Positions 1 to 10,396 of a stretch of DNA of 64,000 bases are shown here, one piece after another (positions within the stretch are counted from its first letter, which is position 1; every line of letters starts with the position of its first letter). Position numbers and translations under genes: made by a program. The DNA is taken from NCBI GenBank assembly GCA_036346355.1, contig JAYEVF010000031.1, forward strand, positions 434,001 through 498,000, in the 5' to 3' direction. Under the pieces are notes generated by a model. The model was not told the DNA's origin. It did not search any database and saw nothing but the letters and a program-made list of their open reading frames with translations. Origin of the DNA: Rhipidocladum racemiflorum (taxonomy: Eukaryota; Streptophyta; Magnoliopsida; Poales; Poaceae).

Positions 1-412
1 ATGTTTTTGAGAAGTGTCATGTGTTATTGATGTTGTTATCGATGGCACGTGGTGCATGGTAATCAACTGGGGTTTGATAAATAGATTTAGACCGGGGCAT
101 GTGGCGAGAATGACATGGTGGGCCATGATTGGCACCGGGGAAGTTAATTTGGCTCTTCGGGTAGTCTTGCCCTGGTCACCCTAAGGACTCAACCTTGCAA
201 GCCTTTGAACTGAGTCAATCGTGCAACCACATGTCTGTAATGGGACGGACCTAGTTGATTAAGTTGCTAATAACATACCTGTGGGACCTCGGGGTGTCAA
301 CTATACCTTTTGTGTAGTTGTACAGGGGAGCGTACCGGGGCTGCGGCCAGGTACCCATCTAACGGTTGATTGGCCTAGACTTTGCCTTTGCTAAGGGAAG
401 GATTAGTGTGCA
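1..412 (+). repeat. A1 5' LTR remnant (internal LTR segment)
   Basis: Aligns by eye over its whole length with 7592-8004 of the A1 3' LTR. At about 412 the LTR text stops and the sequence continues as untranslated leader, recognisable by the stretch ATTCTCGACTTACCCC, which matches A2 near 32220. The last 0.9 kb or so of LTR and the PBS are therefore missing. This is an internal deletion and not an LTR end. Confidence 0.85.
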
Positions 413-526
413 ATGAATGAATTCTCGACTTACCCCTTTCTTTCTTGTTCATACCCCTTGCTGAATTCTTTTGTCTTCCACTTTGATTTTAAAATGTTGC
501 GTTATTACGCGAGCGTCTTTTGGCAG

Positions 527-1263
527 ATGTTGAAGAATAACAACTACGCCGAGCGTGCAGGAGGCTTTGCCGCTGTGTTGTGGCGTATGCTGCAGGTACT
601 TGGAGGTTTCGAGAGTACACTTTACCACGGGACCACCATAGTGCAGGCTGGATTGGTCACGGCATGGGACGTCAAGATCATAGTGTACGCTCGAGAGAAG
701 ACGAAGTTCAGTCGCCCATGCTACTTCACAGCAAGGAGGTCTACATTTGAGATGGGAATCCAGGAGGTGTAACGCCGAGCTTTGAGGCACATTGTTCGCA
801 CCTATTCCCGAGAGCTAGAAGGCACAGTGTTTCTTCACCACCCACGCCGAGACAACAGGATCGAGCGGGAGCCGACTGAAGATGAAGATGTCACCGTCAC
901 AAACTTGGCAAGGTTCGTCGTCACGCAGGAGGATGCACTTGATGATACGGTGCAGGAGCTGCAGAAGGCCCGTGAGAAGGTCAAGAAAGAGAAGAAAAGT
1001 CTGTAGAAAGTTCGGGAGTATATGTCTCACCTTCTGCCAAGGATCGATGAGCTAGAAATGGCGTTGTACGGACAGGAGCCAGAGCTAGTACTGGAGCTGC
1101 ACGACCAGATCCCGAGGAGCCGCAGCTCGAGCCACAGACAGAGCCTGAGCCTGAGGATGATGCCATTTCTTCGACAACTGCCGCTGTGGGGCATGGGGAT
1201 CACTTCACACCTATGCCGCCACATCCACCAAAAGGAGGCAATGTAGGTTTTCTCCACGAGTGA
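527..1263 (+). pseudogene. Extra sense ORF upstream of gag (aORF), A1 copy, broken
   Basis: No known domain recognised. The reading begins at ATG 527 and aligns with the A3 copy (61663-62380, minus): shared blocks include FAAVLWRMLQVLGGFE near the start and CYFTARRSTFEMGIQEV in the middle. An in-frame stop (TAA at about 770) and at least one later frame change break it. The C-terminal third is rich in K, E and L (LQKAREKVKKEKKSL), looks coiled-coil, and is followed by an acidic, proline-rich stretch. The end at the TGA at 1261 is supported by the conserved tail (GHGDHFTPMP ... GFLHE), which A2 and A3 share. It lies between the leader and gag, in the same sense as the element. Function unknown. 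Confidence 0.6.
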
Positions 1264-1548
1264 GTGTAGGTTTTGCAGTTGAGACTCCTTCGCCGAGTCA
1301 CGTATTAGAATAAAGAGTCACCCTTAGAGACGTTAGACTCCAGTGTTAGTAGACTTGGATTTCCATTGCTTGTTGAGTGTGTGGTATGTGTTGCAAGGCC
1401 CCTAGGCATTGTAAGCAACCATACCTAGTTATTATTGATTAGTTAATAAAGTTGGATTTTGAGTTACACCTTTTGCCCGCATAAGTTCCCTACTACTTTG
1501 TCTATGCTTGTTTCCCTCTCATCTCTGTAACCTTGGAGTGATCGACAG
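1264..1548 (+). other. Spacer between aORF and gag in A1
   Basis: No ORF. It keeps two AATAAA hexamers (1309-1314 and 1445-1450) found at matching places in A2 and A3. It ends just before the gag ATG at 1549. Confidence 0.5.
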
Positions 1549-2640
1549 ATGGTGAAGACCCGCGGAAACCTTGGTGGCAATGGGAGTGGTTCTCACCCCG
1601 CAGTGAACCATAATGATGGAGCACCTGCACCCAACCAGCACCGCCAGTTGACATGCAGAACATTGGAGCCTTTCTTGCTGCACAGACACAGCTGATGCAT
1701 GCCATGATGCAGCAGATGCAGCACGTCACTGCTCAGGCCGCCTCTAATCAAGTCAATCAAGGACAGCGTCAGGGCTCAAGGTTGTCAGAATTCACGAGGA
1801 CTCATCCGCCCACCTTCTCTGGAAACGCCAATCCACTGGAGGTGGATGATTGCTTAAGGTCAATTGAGAGAAAGTTGCACATTACACAATGTGTGGGAAA
1901 TGAGAGTGTGCTCTACTCCTCTCATCAGTTGGAAGGGACTGCAACTGAATGGTGGGAGAACTTCTGCGCCATGCGGGAGAACCCACAGGATATCACTTGG
2001 TCGGAGTTCACAGCTGCTTTCCGCCAGTATCATGTGCCGGAGGGAACAATGGACTTAAAGAAGGAAGAATTCAGGGCATTGAAGCAAAGTAATCAACCGG
2101 TGGCTGAATACCTGAACAAGTTCACACAGCTTGCACGCTACGCACTGGAAGACGTAGCGACAGACAAGGCTAGACAGTCTCACTTCCTGAAGGGAATGAA
2201 CTCTGGACTGCAGGTGGGACGGATCGCCCACACCTTTCCAGATTTCCAAGAGTTAGTGAACAAGGCGCTCATCCTTGAGGACAAGCGCAAGGAACTGGAT
2301 GAGAACCGGAAGCGCAGAATGCAACAGCAGGGATCGCGTCAGGGAGCGCAACAACGTTAGAGGGTTACGCCAAATCAGTTTTTCAGATTCCAGCCGCAGA
2401 ATGCAGCAAGGACACCGTCACCAGCACCGAGGCCTGCTAACCAGGGTTACCAGACACCAGCTCCAGCCAGAAATGCCGCTTCGGGCAGTCAATAGGGAGC
2501 ACTGAGACGATGCTACACATGCAATGAGCCAGGGCACTTCTCCAACAGTTGCCCTAAGAAGATAGCAGGAGTGACCCCAATCCGCTTCAATCTGGGATCC
2601 ACACCAGCCAGGACGCCTGCACTAGGAGCAAACCGAGGGA
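1549..2640 (+). pseudogene. gag: gag of A1, broken
   Basis: Encoded the capsid/nucleocapsid part of the polyprotein, which packages element RNA in cytoplasmic particles. The ATG at 1549 (MVKTRGN) matches the starts of A2 and A3. A frameshift near 1640 moves the reading into the frame open from 1653. A retrotransposon gag domain follows (THPPTFSGNANPLEVDD, then EWWENFCAMRENPQDITWSEF). One intact zinc knuckle, CYTCNEPGHFSNSC (CX2CX4HX4C), lies at 2511-2552. In-frame stops occur at about 2358 and 2493. Gag and protease share one frame up to about 3295, so the ancestor had a single gag-pol ORF, as is usual for chromoviruses. Confidence 0.88.
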
Positions 2641-5302
2641 CAGCACAACTAGGAGCCGTGCCCTAGACCGTGGTGAGAGGCCGAGTCAACCATGTCAACG
2701 AAGATGCACTTCAGAATGCCACGGACGTCATACTGTGTAAGTTACTCGTTAACTAAGTACCTGCAACAGTTTTGTTTGATTCTGGAGCTTCGCATTTGTT
2801 TGTATCTCAAGGTTTTGCTGCTAAGAATGATTTCAAGATTGCAATACTTAAATGCATGCTTCTAGTTCAAACCCCTGGTTCCGAACTCCGAACTAAATTA
2901 GGATGTTCTGGGGTAAGAATACTAATAGATGGGGTAGAGTTGCTAGCGAACCTTATTATACTGGAAACCCAGACCTTAGATGTCATCTTGGGAATGGACT
3001 GGTTATCCAAGCACAAGGCCGTGTTGGATTATGGGTGAAGGATTATCTCAGTTGAAGGCCCATGTGGAAGAAAAGTGGAATTTCAAGCAACCGCCGTTCG
3101 AGATTGACAGTTGATGGTCAACAGCACGAAGGCAATCAGCATAGAAGATGTTTCAGTGGTGAATGAGTATCCTGATGTCTTTCCTGAAGATTTGCCTGGA
3201 ATGCCACAAGACAAAGACATAAAGTTTGTGATAGAGTTAGTACCTGGAACGGCACCGATAGCAAAGAGACCCTATCGGATGTCAACTAAGGAGTTATAGA
3301 GATGAAGAAGCAGCTTGAAGAGTTGATGGAGTAAGGATTCATCAGACCAAGTTCGTCACCGTGGGGAGCGCCAGTTCTGTTCGTCAAGAAGAAGGATGGG
3401 AGTTTCAGGATGTGCATTGATTACCGTGCACTCAATGAAGTCACCGTGAAGAACAAGTACCCGCTACCCAGGATCGATGATCTGTTTGACTAGTTGAGAG
3501 GAGCCAGAGTTTTCTCCAAGATCGATTTGAGGTCATGATATCACCCGTTGAAGATCCGATCAGAGGATATTTCGAAGACCGCATTCTTGTCAAGATATGG
3601 ACATTACAAGTTTACTATTATGTCCTTCGGTCTGACGAATGCGCCAGCTTACTTCATGAACATGATGAACAAGGTTTTTATGGAATACCTGGATAAGTTC
3701 GTCGTTGTGTTCATAGATGATATCTTAGTTTACTCCCAGTCAAGAGAAGAGCACGCAGAACATCTGAGACTAGTTTTGGAGAAGCTGAGAGAACAACAAT
3801 TATTCGCCAAGTTCAGTAAGTGTGATTTTTGGAAAGACAAGGTAGAGTTTCTTGGACACGTGATGACCGCAGAAGGATTCGCTGTTGATCCAAGCAAAGT
3901 AGAAGCTATGTTACATTGGGAACAGCCGAAGACGGTGACCCAGATTCGGAGTTTTCTTGGGATGGCAGGTTACTACCGCCGCTTCATTGAAGGCTTTTCG
4001 ACGATTGCGAGACCTCTCACGCAATTGTTGAAAAAGGAGAAGAGGTTTAGTTGGACGCCAGAATGTGAGAAAGGTTTCCAAGAGCTGAAGAAGCGATTAA
4101 CATCAGCACCGGTGTTAGTTCTACCGGACGTCAATCAAAGCTTCGATATTTATTGTAATGCCTCGTGCCAAGGACTTGGATGTGTGTTGATGCAGAACAG
4201 AAAGGTTGTTGCATATGCGTCAAGACAGTTGAGGATGCATGAGGAGAATTATCCAACGCATGACTTAGAGTTAGCAGCTGTAGTGCATGCCCTGAAGTTG
4301 TGGCGACACTACCTGATTGGAAATAGATGCGAAGTGTATACGGACCATAAGAGTCTTAAATACATCTTCACCCAATCGGATCTGAATATGAGGTAGAGGA
4401 GATGGCTAGAATTGATCAAGGACCACAATGTTGGGATCCATTATCATCTTGGGAAAGCCAATGTGGTGGCTGATGCCTTGAGTCGGAAAAGCCATACCGT
4501 GAATATGTTGATAGCCACGAGTCAGGACGAGCTATGCAAGGAGTTTCAGAAGATGCAGATTGAGGTGGTACACGAGGGATTCTTGGCCGCATTGGAAGTA
4601 AAGCCTATTCTGGAGGATCAGATCTGAGGAGGACAGAAGGATGATGACAAGATCCGCAGGATTAAGTCCAAGATGGATGAAGGCAAGGCAAAAGACTTTA
4701 CGTTGGATGAGCAAGGCACATTGTGGATGAAGGACCGCATCTGTGTGCCGAACAAAAAGGAGCTAAAGAAGTTGAATCTGGAGGAAGCCCATGACTCCAA
4801 GTATTCCATTCACCCAGGAAGTGCCAAGTTGTACCAAGACCTGAAGGAAAGATTCTGGTGGCCATGCATGAAGCGGGAAGTTGTTGAGCATGTTGCATTG
4901 TGCGACATATGCCAGAGAGTCAAAGCAATGTATCAGAGACCAGCAGGATTGCTGCAACCATTAAAGATACCTGAGTGGAAATGGGAGGAAATCGGAATGG
5001 ACTTCATTACCAGTTTGCCTAAAACTCAAGGAGGTTATGACTCCATATGGGTTATAGTGGATCGCTTGACTAAGGTCGCCCATTTCATCCCAGTAAAGAC
5101 CACTTACTCGGGAGATAAATTAGCAGAGTTGTACATGACTAGGATTGTCTGTTTGCACGGAGTGCCGAAGAAGATTGTTTCGGACCGAGGTACCCAATTT
5201 ACCTCGAGATTCTGGAATAAGCTGCATGAAGCCATGGGGACCCATTTGAACTTCACTACAGCATATCATTCGTAGACGGATGGACAGACCAAAAGAGTTA
5301 AA
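2641..5302 (+). pseudogene. pol: pol of A1: protease, RT, RNase H, truncated integrase
   Basis: Domains in order: aspartic protease (FDSGASHLFVSQG at about 2775, then ILGMDWLSKH); reverse transcriptase with the metal-binding motif VVVFIDDILVYS at about 3706; RNase H, where the first catalytic Asp codon reads AAT (Asn) at 4157-4159; and integrase with the HHCC zinc site near 4790-4920 and the DDE core (MDFITSLPKTQGGYDS, VSDRGTQFTSRFW). The text runs out just after the TDGQT block at about 5290, so the end of the integrase core, its C-terminus, the chromodomain and the PPT are lost. At least seven stops (for example at about 3036, 3297 and 3493) and one or more frameshifts also break it. Confidence 0.88.
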
Positions 5303-5590
5303 TAATTAAATAATTAAAAGTTTTAAATAAAGTTTTGTTGGAAATATTTTATTTGAGTCCAAAATGTTTCAAAGTATTTTCCAGAATTTTTCTGGAATTT
5401 TCCTGATTATTTTGCTATTTTTCTCGAATTATTTGAATTTCTAGAAATTGTTTTGAATATTAAATCGCTGGAAATAGCCGAGTGGGTTTGCACTGTTCAT
5501 GCGACCGAGCCGGACCCAAGTCCGACTCGAGCCCGACCCGGACCACGTTCGCGCTTCAACAAATAATGCGTCCCGAGCCTAGCCGCGTGA

Positions 5591-6455
5591 CCGTTGGATC
5601 TTGATCCAACGGCAACCGTTGCGCCACGTCACCCAATCCGAATCCAATTCGGATTCCGCCGCCGCCGCCGATTGGGCCTCTGTTTCTGCGGTTTTCATGG
5701 ACGCCGAGGGCCCTATTTAATGCGCCACCACCCCTGTCGTGTAGCCCTCTTCCGTGTGCACCCGTAGCCCTACACCTTCGCGCCTGAGCCGCCGCCGTTC
5801 ACCCGCTAGAGCTCGCCGTAGTTGGATTAGGGTTCCGCCACGATTCTCCGTTATTTCCACCGCCGTCCGCCGTCCTCCGCAGTCACCGAGCCCAGATCTG
5901 GATCCGTCGCGTCGAGCCGCGTCGGGGGTACCATCCACTTCACCGGAGCGTGCCTACAACGCCGTTCGGATGGTCATCATCTTCGTCTTCGGCCAGCCAG
6001 CTCCGCCGTGGACATCACCGACCCCGCAAGCTTCGTGAACCGTCCGATCAAGATCCGAGGGCCCAGATCCGTCCACATCAATCAAAGGTAATCCCCACAT
6101 TTCAGTTTTTGATCTGTTTTCAACCGTTGGATCTAGATCCAACGGTTTAGATCAAGCCACGTAGTCGTAACTGCAACCGTGCCTAGATTAGATCTCAGCC
6201 GTTAGATCTAGATCGTACGGTTAGCGTTAACCGCGTTGTAGCGTTAGAGGTAACCTCGGCCGTTCGATCGAGATCGAACGGCGTAGATTGAGCCACGTGT
6301 CGCGTGCCTGGTCAAGCCACGTCACTCCCAGAGACGCGGTGAAACCCGATCGGATCTCGACCGTCCGATCAAGATCGAACGGTCCAGATCAACCGCGTTA
6401 TTTCCAAACGCGTGAGGTTAGATCTGATCTGGACCGTTGATTTTCAAATTAACGG
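5591..6455 (+). repeat. Array of palindromic units in the A1 LTR
   Basis: Six inverted repeats of the form CCGTTNGATC..GATCNAACGG lie at 5591-5612, 6122-6147 (a perfect 26-bp palindrome centred on TCTAGA), 6198-6222, 6259-6281, 6360-6383 and 6433-6455. They are often followed by an ACGTG-containing G-box-like CCACGTGTC (near 6293 and 6467). The units differ in sequence yet mostly stay self-complementary. Related arrays occur in A2 (29049-29740) and A3 (55720-56486). Confidence 0.75.
5714..5720 (+). promoter_or_regulatory. Probable TATA box of the A1 LTR
   Basis: TATTTAA in GC-rich sequence. It is in the same place as TATTTAAA at 29257-29264 and 37820-37827 (A2) and TTTAAATA at 56274-56281 (A3, minus strand). 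Transcription would start about 30 bp downstream. Confidence 0.55.
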
Positions 6456-8540
6456 CCTAGATTGTGCCACGTGTCCGAGAGTTGGACTGGCGCAGTTAGC
6501 GCGGTCGCCACTAACGCCGGGCCACATGATTTCGGGCCGAGGCCCGCATGTCGGCCGGGCCGCCCAACGTCTCCATGACGTCACCCGTGACATCATGCTG
6601 ACGTCACGTGGGGCCCGCGTGTCAGCCATCCTCGGCCGAGCCGTGCTGACGTCAGCTGATGACGTCAGCAGTGGGTCCCGCGTGTTAGAGACAAGTGCGC
6701 CTGTGGGCCGTGTCCACGATGGACCGAGCCGAGCCGTGCACCGGGTCCATGGACCCGAGGTGACGTGGCGGCTCCCGATTGGTCCACGTGTCATGCTGAC
6801 GTCATTAATCGGAATTTTCAATAGAAAAATAAATGAATTAATCCGGTTTAATGATTTATTTGAATTTTCAAACTTCAAACGCTTATAACTTTTGCATTCT
6901 AACTCCGATTTGAACGATTCCAGTTTCTAATTTTTATATAAAATTGAGATCTACTTAATTATGAATTTTAATTAATATTTTTATATGAAATTTTCTCTGT
7001 TATTATTTAATCAATAGATTCTTTAAATTTAAACAATTATAACTTTTGCATTTTAACTCCGATTTGGGCGATTCCAAATTCTAAAAATTTGTAAATTATG
7101 CCCTTTCTATTTATGGACTTTATTTGAGGTTTTGAGCAATGTGCATGTATTGTTTTATTTATTTATTGCTATTTGCATGCATTACAAGTAGATGTTTAAG
7201 TACCCGAGGGCTTCGAAGGAGAAGTGTTGACCCAGGAGCCAGCTCAAGACCAAGAACAAGTACTCTTTGAAGGCAAGTTATGCTTTGACCATGTTGATCC
7301 CATTCTTTTGAAATTATGTTGTTTCAAAGTATTGTATGCTAATTTAATTAGAATTTATGTTGATTAATTCTGGGATTAGTTAAATACCTAATTGATGTAC
7401 GACACCTTGATTTATATATAATTGTATGCCCTGAACCCTTGTCACCCTAGTTGTGGATTATTTAGTTGGACATTATTAAATTGCCAACATGGGTAATTAG
7501 ACCGTTGTAGTATATTGCTTAGACCTGCCACATAGTCACAACATGATTTTGGATAATTACATGTTAACATTGATTTAATGACATATGGAACATGTTTTTG
7601 AGAAGTGTCATGTGTTATTGATGTTGTTATCGATGGCACGTGGTGCAGGGTAATCAACTGGGGTTTGATAAATAGATTTAGACTGGGGCATGTGTCGAGA
7701 ATGACATGGTGGGCCATGATTGGCACCGGGGAAGTTGATTTGGTTCTTCGGGTAGTCTTGCCCTGGTCACCCTAAGGACTCAACCTTGCAATCCTTTGAA
7801 CTGAGTCAATCGTGCAACCACATGTCTGTAATGGGACAGACCTAGTTGATTGACTTGCTAATAACGTACCTGTGGGACCTCGGGGTGTCAACTATACCTT
7901 TTGTTTAGTTGTACGGGGGAGCGTACTGGGGCTGCGGCCAGGTACCCATCTAACGGTTGATTGGCCTAGACTTCGCCTTTGCTAAGGGAAGGGTTAGTGT
8001 GCAATAACCGGGAAGGCTCACTTGTGCTGAAGGAAGTTTCCGAAAGACTTTGTTGCGGACACTCGCCTTTGTGGTGTTTGGCTGTATGTTGTTGGTAAAG
8101 TGCATAACCTCTGCAGAGTGTATAGTCTATTCGAATAGCCAAGTCCGCGGCATTGAACATTGCTCAGGAATTACAGTCAAGGGTTAGACTTTCATGAAAA
8201 CAACTTGGACTTGAAAAGTTTGGTTCGGTTTAATGATGACATTGATGGAAATGTGGATTAGGAAAAGGAGAGGGTGTTAGTTAACTCCTGGAAAAGTTAT
8301 TGATACTACATTGCTTCTACTGCTTTCGAATCTACTTATGTTACTTGCTAATTGCTGTTTTACTGCAAATAAGCCTGTTAACCTATCCTTTGTATTAAGC
8401 CAGGCATATAGAATATTAGTTGCATTCCGTGCATGACTTGTTGAGTACCAAGTACTCACCCTTGCCACAATACAACACCAGTTGAAGAAGAATCAATGCC
8501 AGCATTGGAGGAGGAGATCAGGGAAGAGCCGACAAGCTAG
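5754..8540 (+). other. Putative three-exon ORF inside the A1 LTR
   Basis: Predicted exons: exon 1 open from 5754 (the only in-frame ATG is at 5970; one stop, TGA, at about 6036) to a donor at 6087|GTAATC; exon 2 at 7192-7272 (81 nt), between an AG acceptor and the donor AAG|GCAAGT; exon 3 at 8482-8540 (59 nt), from CACCAG|TT to a TAG. Both junctions are phase 1. Exon 2 reads VPEGFEGEVLTQEPAQDQEQ after one nonsense codon; exon 3 reads EEESMPALEEEIREEPTS and a stop. The matching exons of A2 and A3 have the same lengths. No known domain. Transcription and splicing are inferred. Confidence 0.45.
6881..7086 (+). repeat. Two copies of the ATAACTTTT box in the A1 LTR
   Basis: At about 6883 and 7037 the sequence reads ATAACTTTTGCATT followed by AACTCCGATTTG and ATTCCA. 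The same degenerate box recurs in A2 (30189, 30341) and, on the opposite strand relative to LTR sense, in the LTRs of families D and E. Confidence 0.6.
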
Positions 8541-8710
8541 GGGGAGAGTGATGAGGACATCACTCTCTTCGATATAGCCACACCGACACCTACACGTCAA
8601 TAGGAAATGATGAAAGGACCAATTACGCGAGCTCGTGCACTCCAGGAAATGGTCAACATGGTGCTCATAAATTATGGAGAACTGCCGATACAATACCAGA
8701 TCAAAATGGG

Positions 8711-8880
8711 CCCAAACATGCTGAAAGAAGGAGGCACCAACCATGATGGGCCAGCCAAGGAGGCACCAAGGCCCATGGGCCAGAATATGTTGAAAGAAGG
8801 AAGCACCAACCATGATGGGCCAAGGAGGCGCCAAGGCCCACGGACCAGAACATGTTGAAACAAGGAGGCCCAACCATGAT
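8711..8880 (+). repeat. Short tandem repeat in the B LTR
   Basis: Three units starting near ATG codons 8718, 8787 and 8852 (spacing 69 and 65 bp), each containing GGCACCAACCATGATGGGCC or a variant. The same array lies in the 3' LTR (15241-15395), where it is in frame with pol. Confidence 0.7.
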
Positions 8881-9046
8881 GAGCCAAGGAGGCACTAAGG
8901 CCCATCATGGCACCACTCCTTCTCAGGCCGGCCCATGAAGTGTGGCATCACTTCTTCCCTCCACCGGCCCACGAAGGCCCAAGTTGCATGACTACAAGTT
9001 TAGTACCACCTTGCTTAGTGTTTAGTTTTTGGCTCCATCCCTCCAC

Positions 9047-9054
9047 TATATAAT
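9047..9054 (+). promoter_or_regulatory. Probable TATA box of the B LTR
   Basis: TATATAAT, repeated at 15576-15583 in the 3' LTR, about 390 bp before the LTR end. Confidence 0.6.
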
Positions 9055-9444
9055 AGAGGCAATGGGCTACCTAAGAGACTTGAGTTTTGCTTTGTAAATC
9101 AGTTTAGCCTTTGCTACTGTACGTGCAAGCGTGTGTCGATTAGACCGCCCGCGCACTTGTTTGCAAGACTCCAAATTTCAGATTGGAAATTAAATTTTCA
9201 TATTAGCAATTTCAGATTGCTTGTTATCTTGTTCTTGCTCGTTCTTCAATTGCTTGCAGGAACCCAGACCCTCGTGGTCAGGTTGATCACATACCTGCGA
9301 GATCAATAACCGTCTAGAGTTGGTGTATCGGTCGCTAAGGCGCAACGTCCTGGACGGTTGTAGTCGGGCCGCTAACGTTGACTCTCCACATAACTCGAGA
9401 TTTATCCTTCTCATCGAAAGATCAGGACTGTTGTTTCTATCAAG

Positions 9445-9456
9445 TGGTATCAGAGC
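9445..9456 (+). other. B primer-binding site
   Basis: TGGTATCAGAGC, two bases after the LTR, is complementary to the 3' end of plant initiator tRNA-Met, the usual minus-strand primer of chromoviruses. Confidence 0.9.
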
Positions 9457-10396
9457 GCCAGTTTGATCGGTTAGAAATTTCTAATTCTGCATTTTTTTCA
9501 CCTATAGTCAAGAAAATCCAAAAAAAATATAGGGATTAGTCCTTCTGTCCAAAACAATTTGTGCCTTCCGCTATTGCTGTGTAGTTTTTACTTGTTGAGT
9601 TTTCGGTTGCATCGTCAAGTCGGTCGCTGGTCTTAGTGTCTAAGCCCTTAGAGTTTCGAGTTTTTGTCACATTTTTTTTCATCACCGTTCATCGAGTTGA
9701 AGTTGTTTTGGTTGGGATGGAAACCGAGTTAGATCCGTTTTACATTCCGAGATTAGAGGGGTTATTTCCTTTTTTTCCGGTGTCTGCCAATTTAATTGTA
9801 AAAGAAAAAGGTAAGTGCAAAAAAACAAGCCGCACAAAAAAAGAGAAAGTTGTGGATTAGAAAGATTGGCAAGAACCGTCCCCTCTACTTGGAACATGAT
9901 CCGTATTTTTCCGTACAAGTTCCTTTAATTACCTTTATACCCCTGGTCAAAAAAAATTCAAAAAAAATTATAAAAAAAGAGAAAAGAAGAGAAGGAACCC
10001 TAGCTATTTGCATTGTGTTTTAGCGTGTCAGTTGGATCCGCGATTTCTCTTGTGTCCAGGCTCGCGTCTCTAGTACGGTCTAACCTAGGACCAGCACGGT
10101 ACCGTCGTTGAACGATTACTCAGCTTGTTTTGACTAACGCAGTTCTAGCATTCCATTGTACTGTTTCAGCCACCTATAGCTCCACAAATACTACTACCAA
10201 CCAGGTACTAGTGACTGGCATCGATACACCATATTTCTAGGGGTTGTTGCCTTGTTTGCCATGTCACCATCTGCTAAGCTTGCTAAGAATTGGTAAGAAC
10301 TTGACAAAACAAGTGGAGTGCAGTGACTTAGCCACGTCCTAGTAGTTGCTAGGGGTATATTCTCTCTGATTGCTGGCTCCATTGTTTTGTTTAGCC
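9457..10396 (+). other. B untranslated leader
   Basis: About 0.94 kb with no convincing ORF. It contains several A-rich runs (9513-9525 and 9948-9985). It ends at the gag ATG at 10397. Confidence 0.6.

Larger units (their letters stand above)
5303..8548 (+). repeat. A1 3' LTR, main part
   Basis: Begins inside the LTR: the first 140 or so bases seen in A2 (37210-37350) are missing, and the join to integrase lies in A-rich sequence. It continues through a GC-rich promoter region (5480-6800), an AT-rich stretch (6800-7190), and the 1-412 homologous segment (7592-8004), up to the element B insertion at 8549. The LTR ends at 15972-16254. Confidence 0.88.
8549..9442 (+). repeat. B 5' LTR
   Basis: 894 bp, TG...CA ends, pairs with 15081-15971 at several percent divergence by eye. 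It carries a TATA box (TATATAAT, 9047-9054) and a tandem repeat of about 65-69 bp near 8711-8880 that would encode NMLKEGGTNHDGP-type repeats if translated. Confidence 0.92.

Noticed and set aside
6412..6888. ORFs of 144-158 codons on both strands in the A1 LTR
   Set aside because: GC-rich palindromic LTR sequence is open in several frames by composition; no copy in A2 or A3 keeps the same frame.
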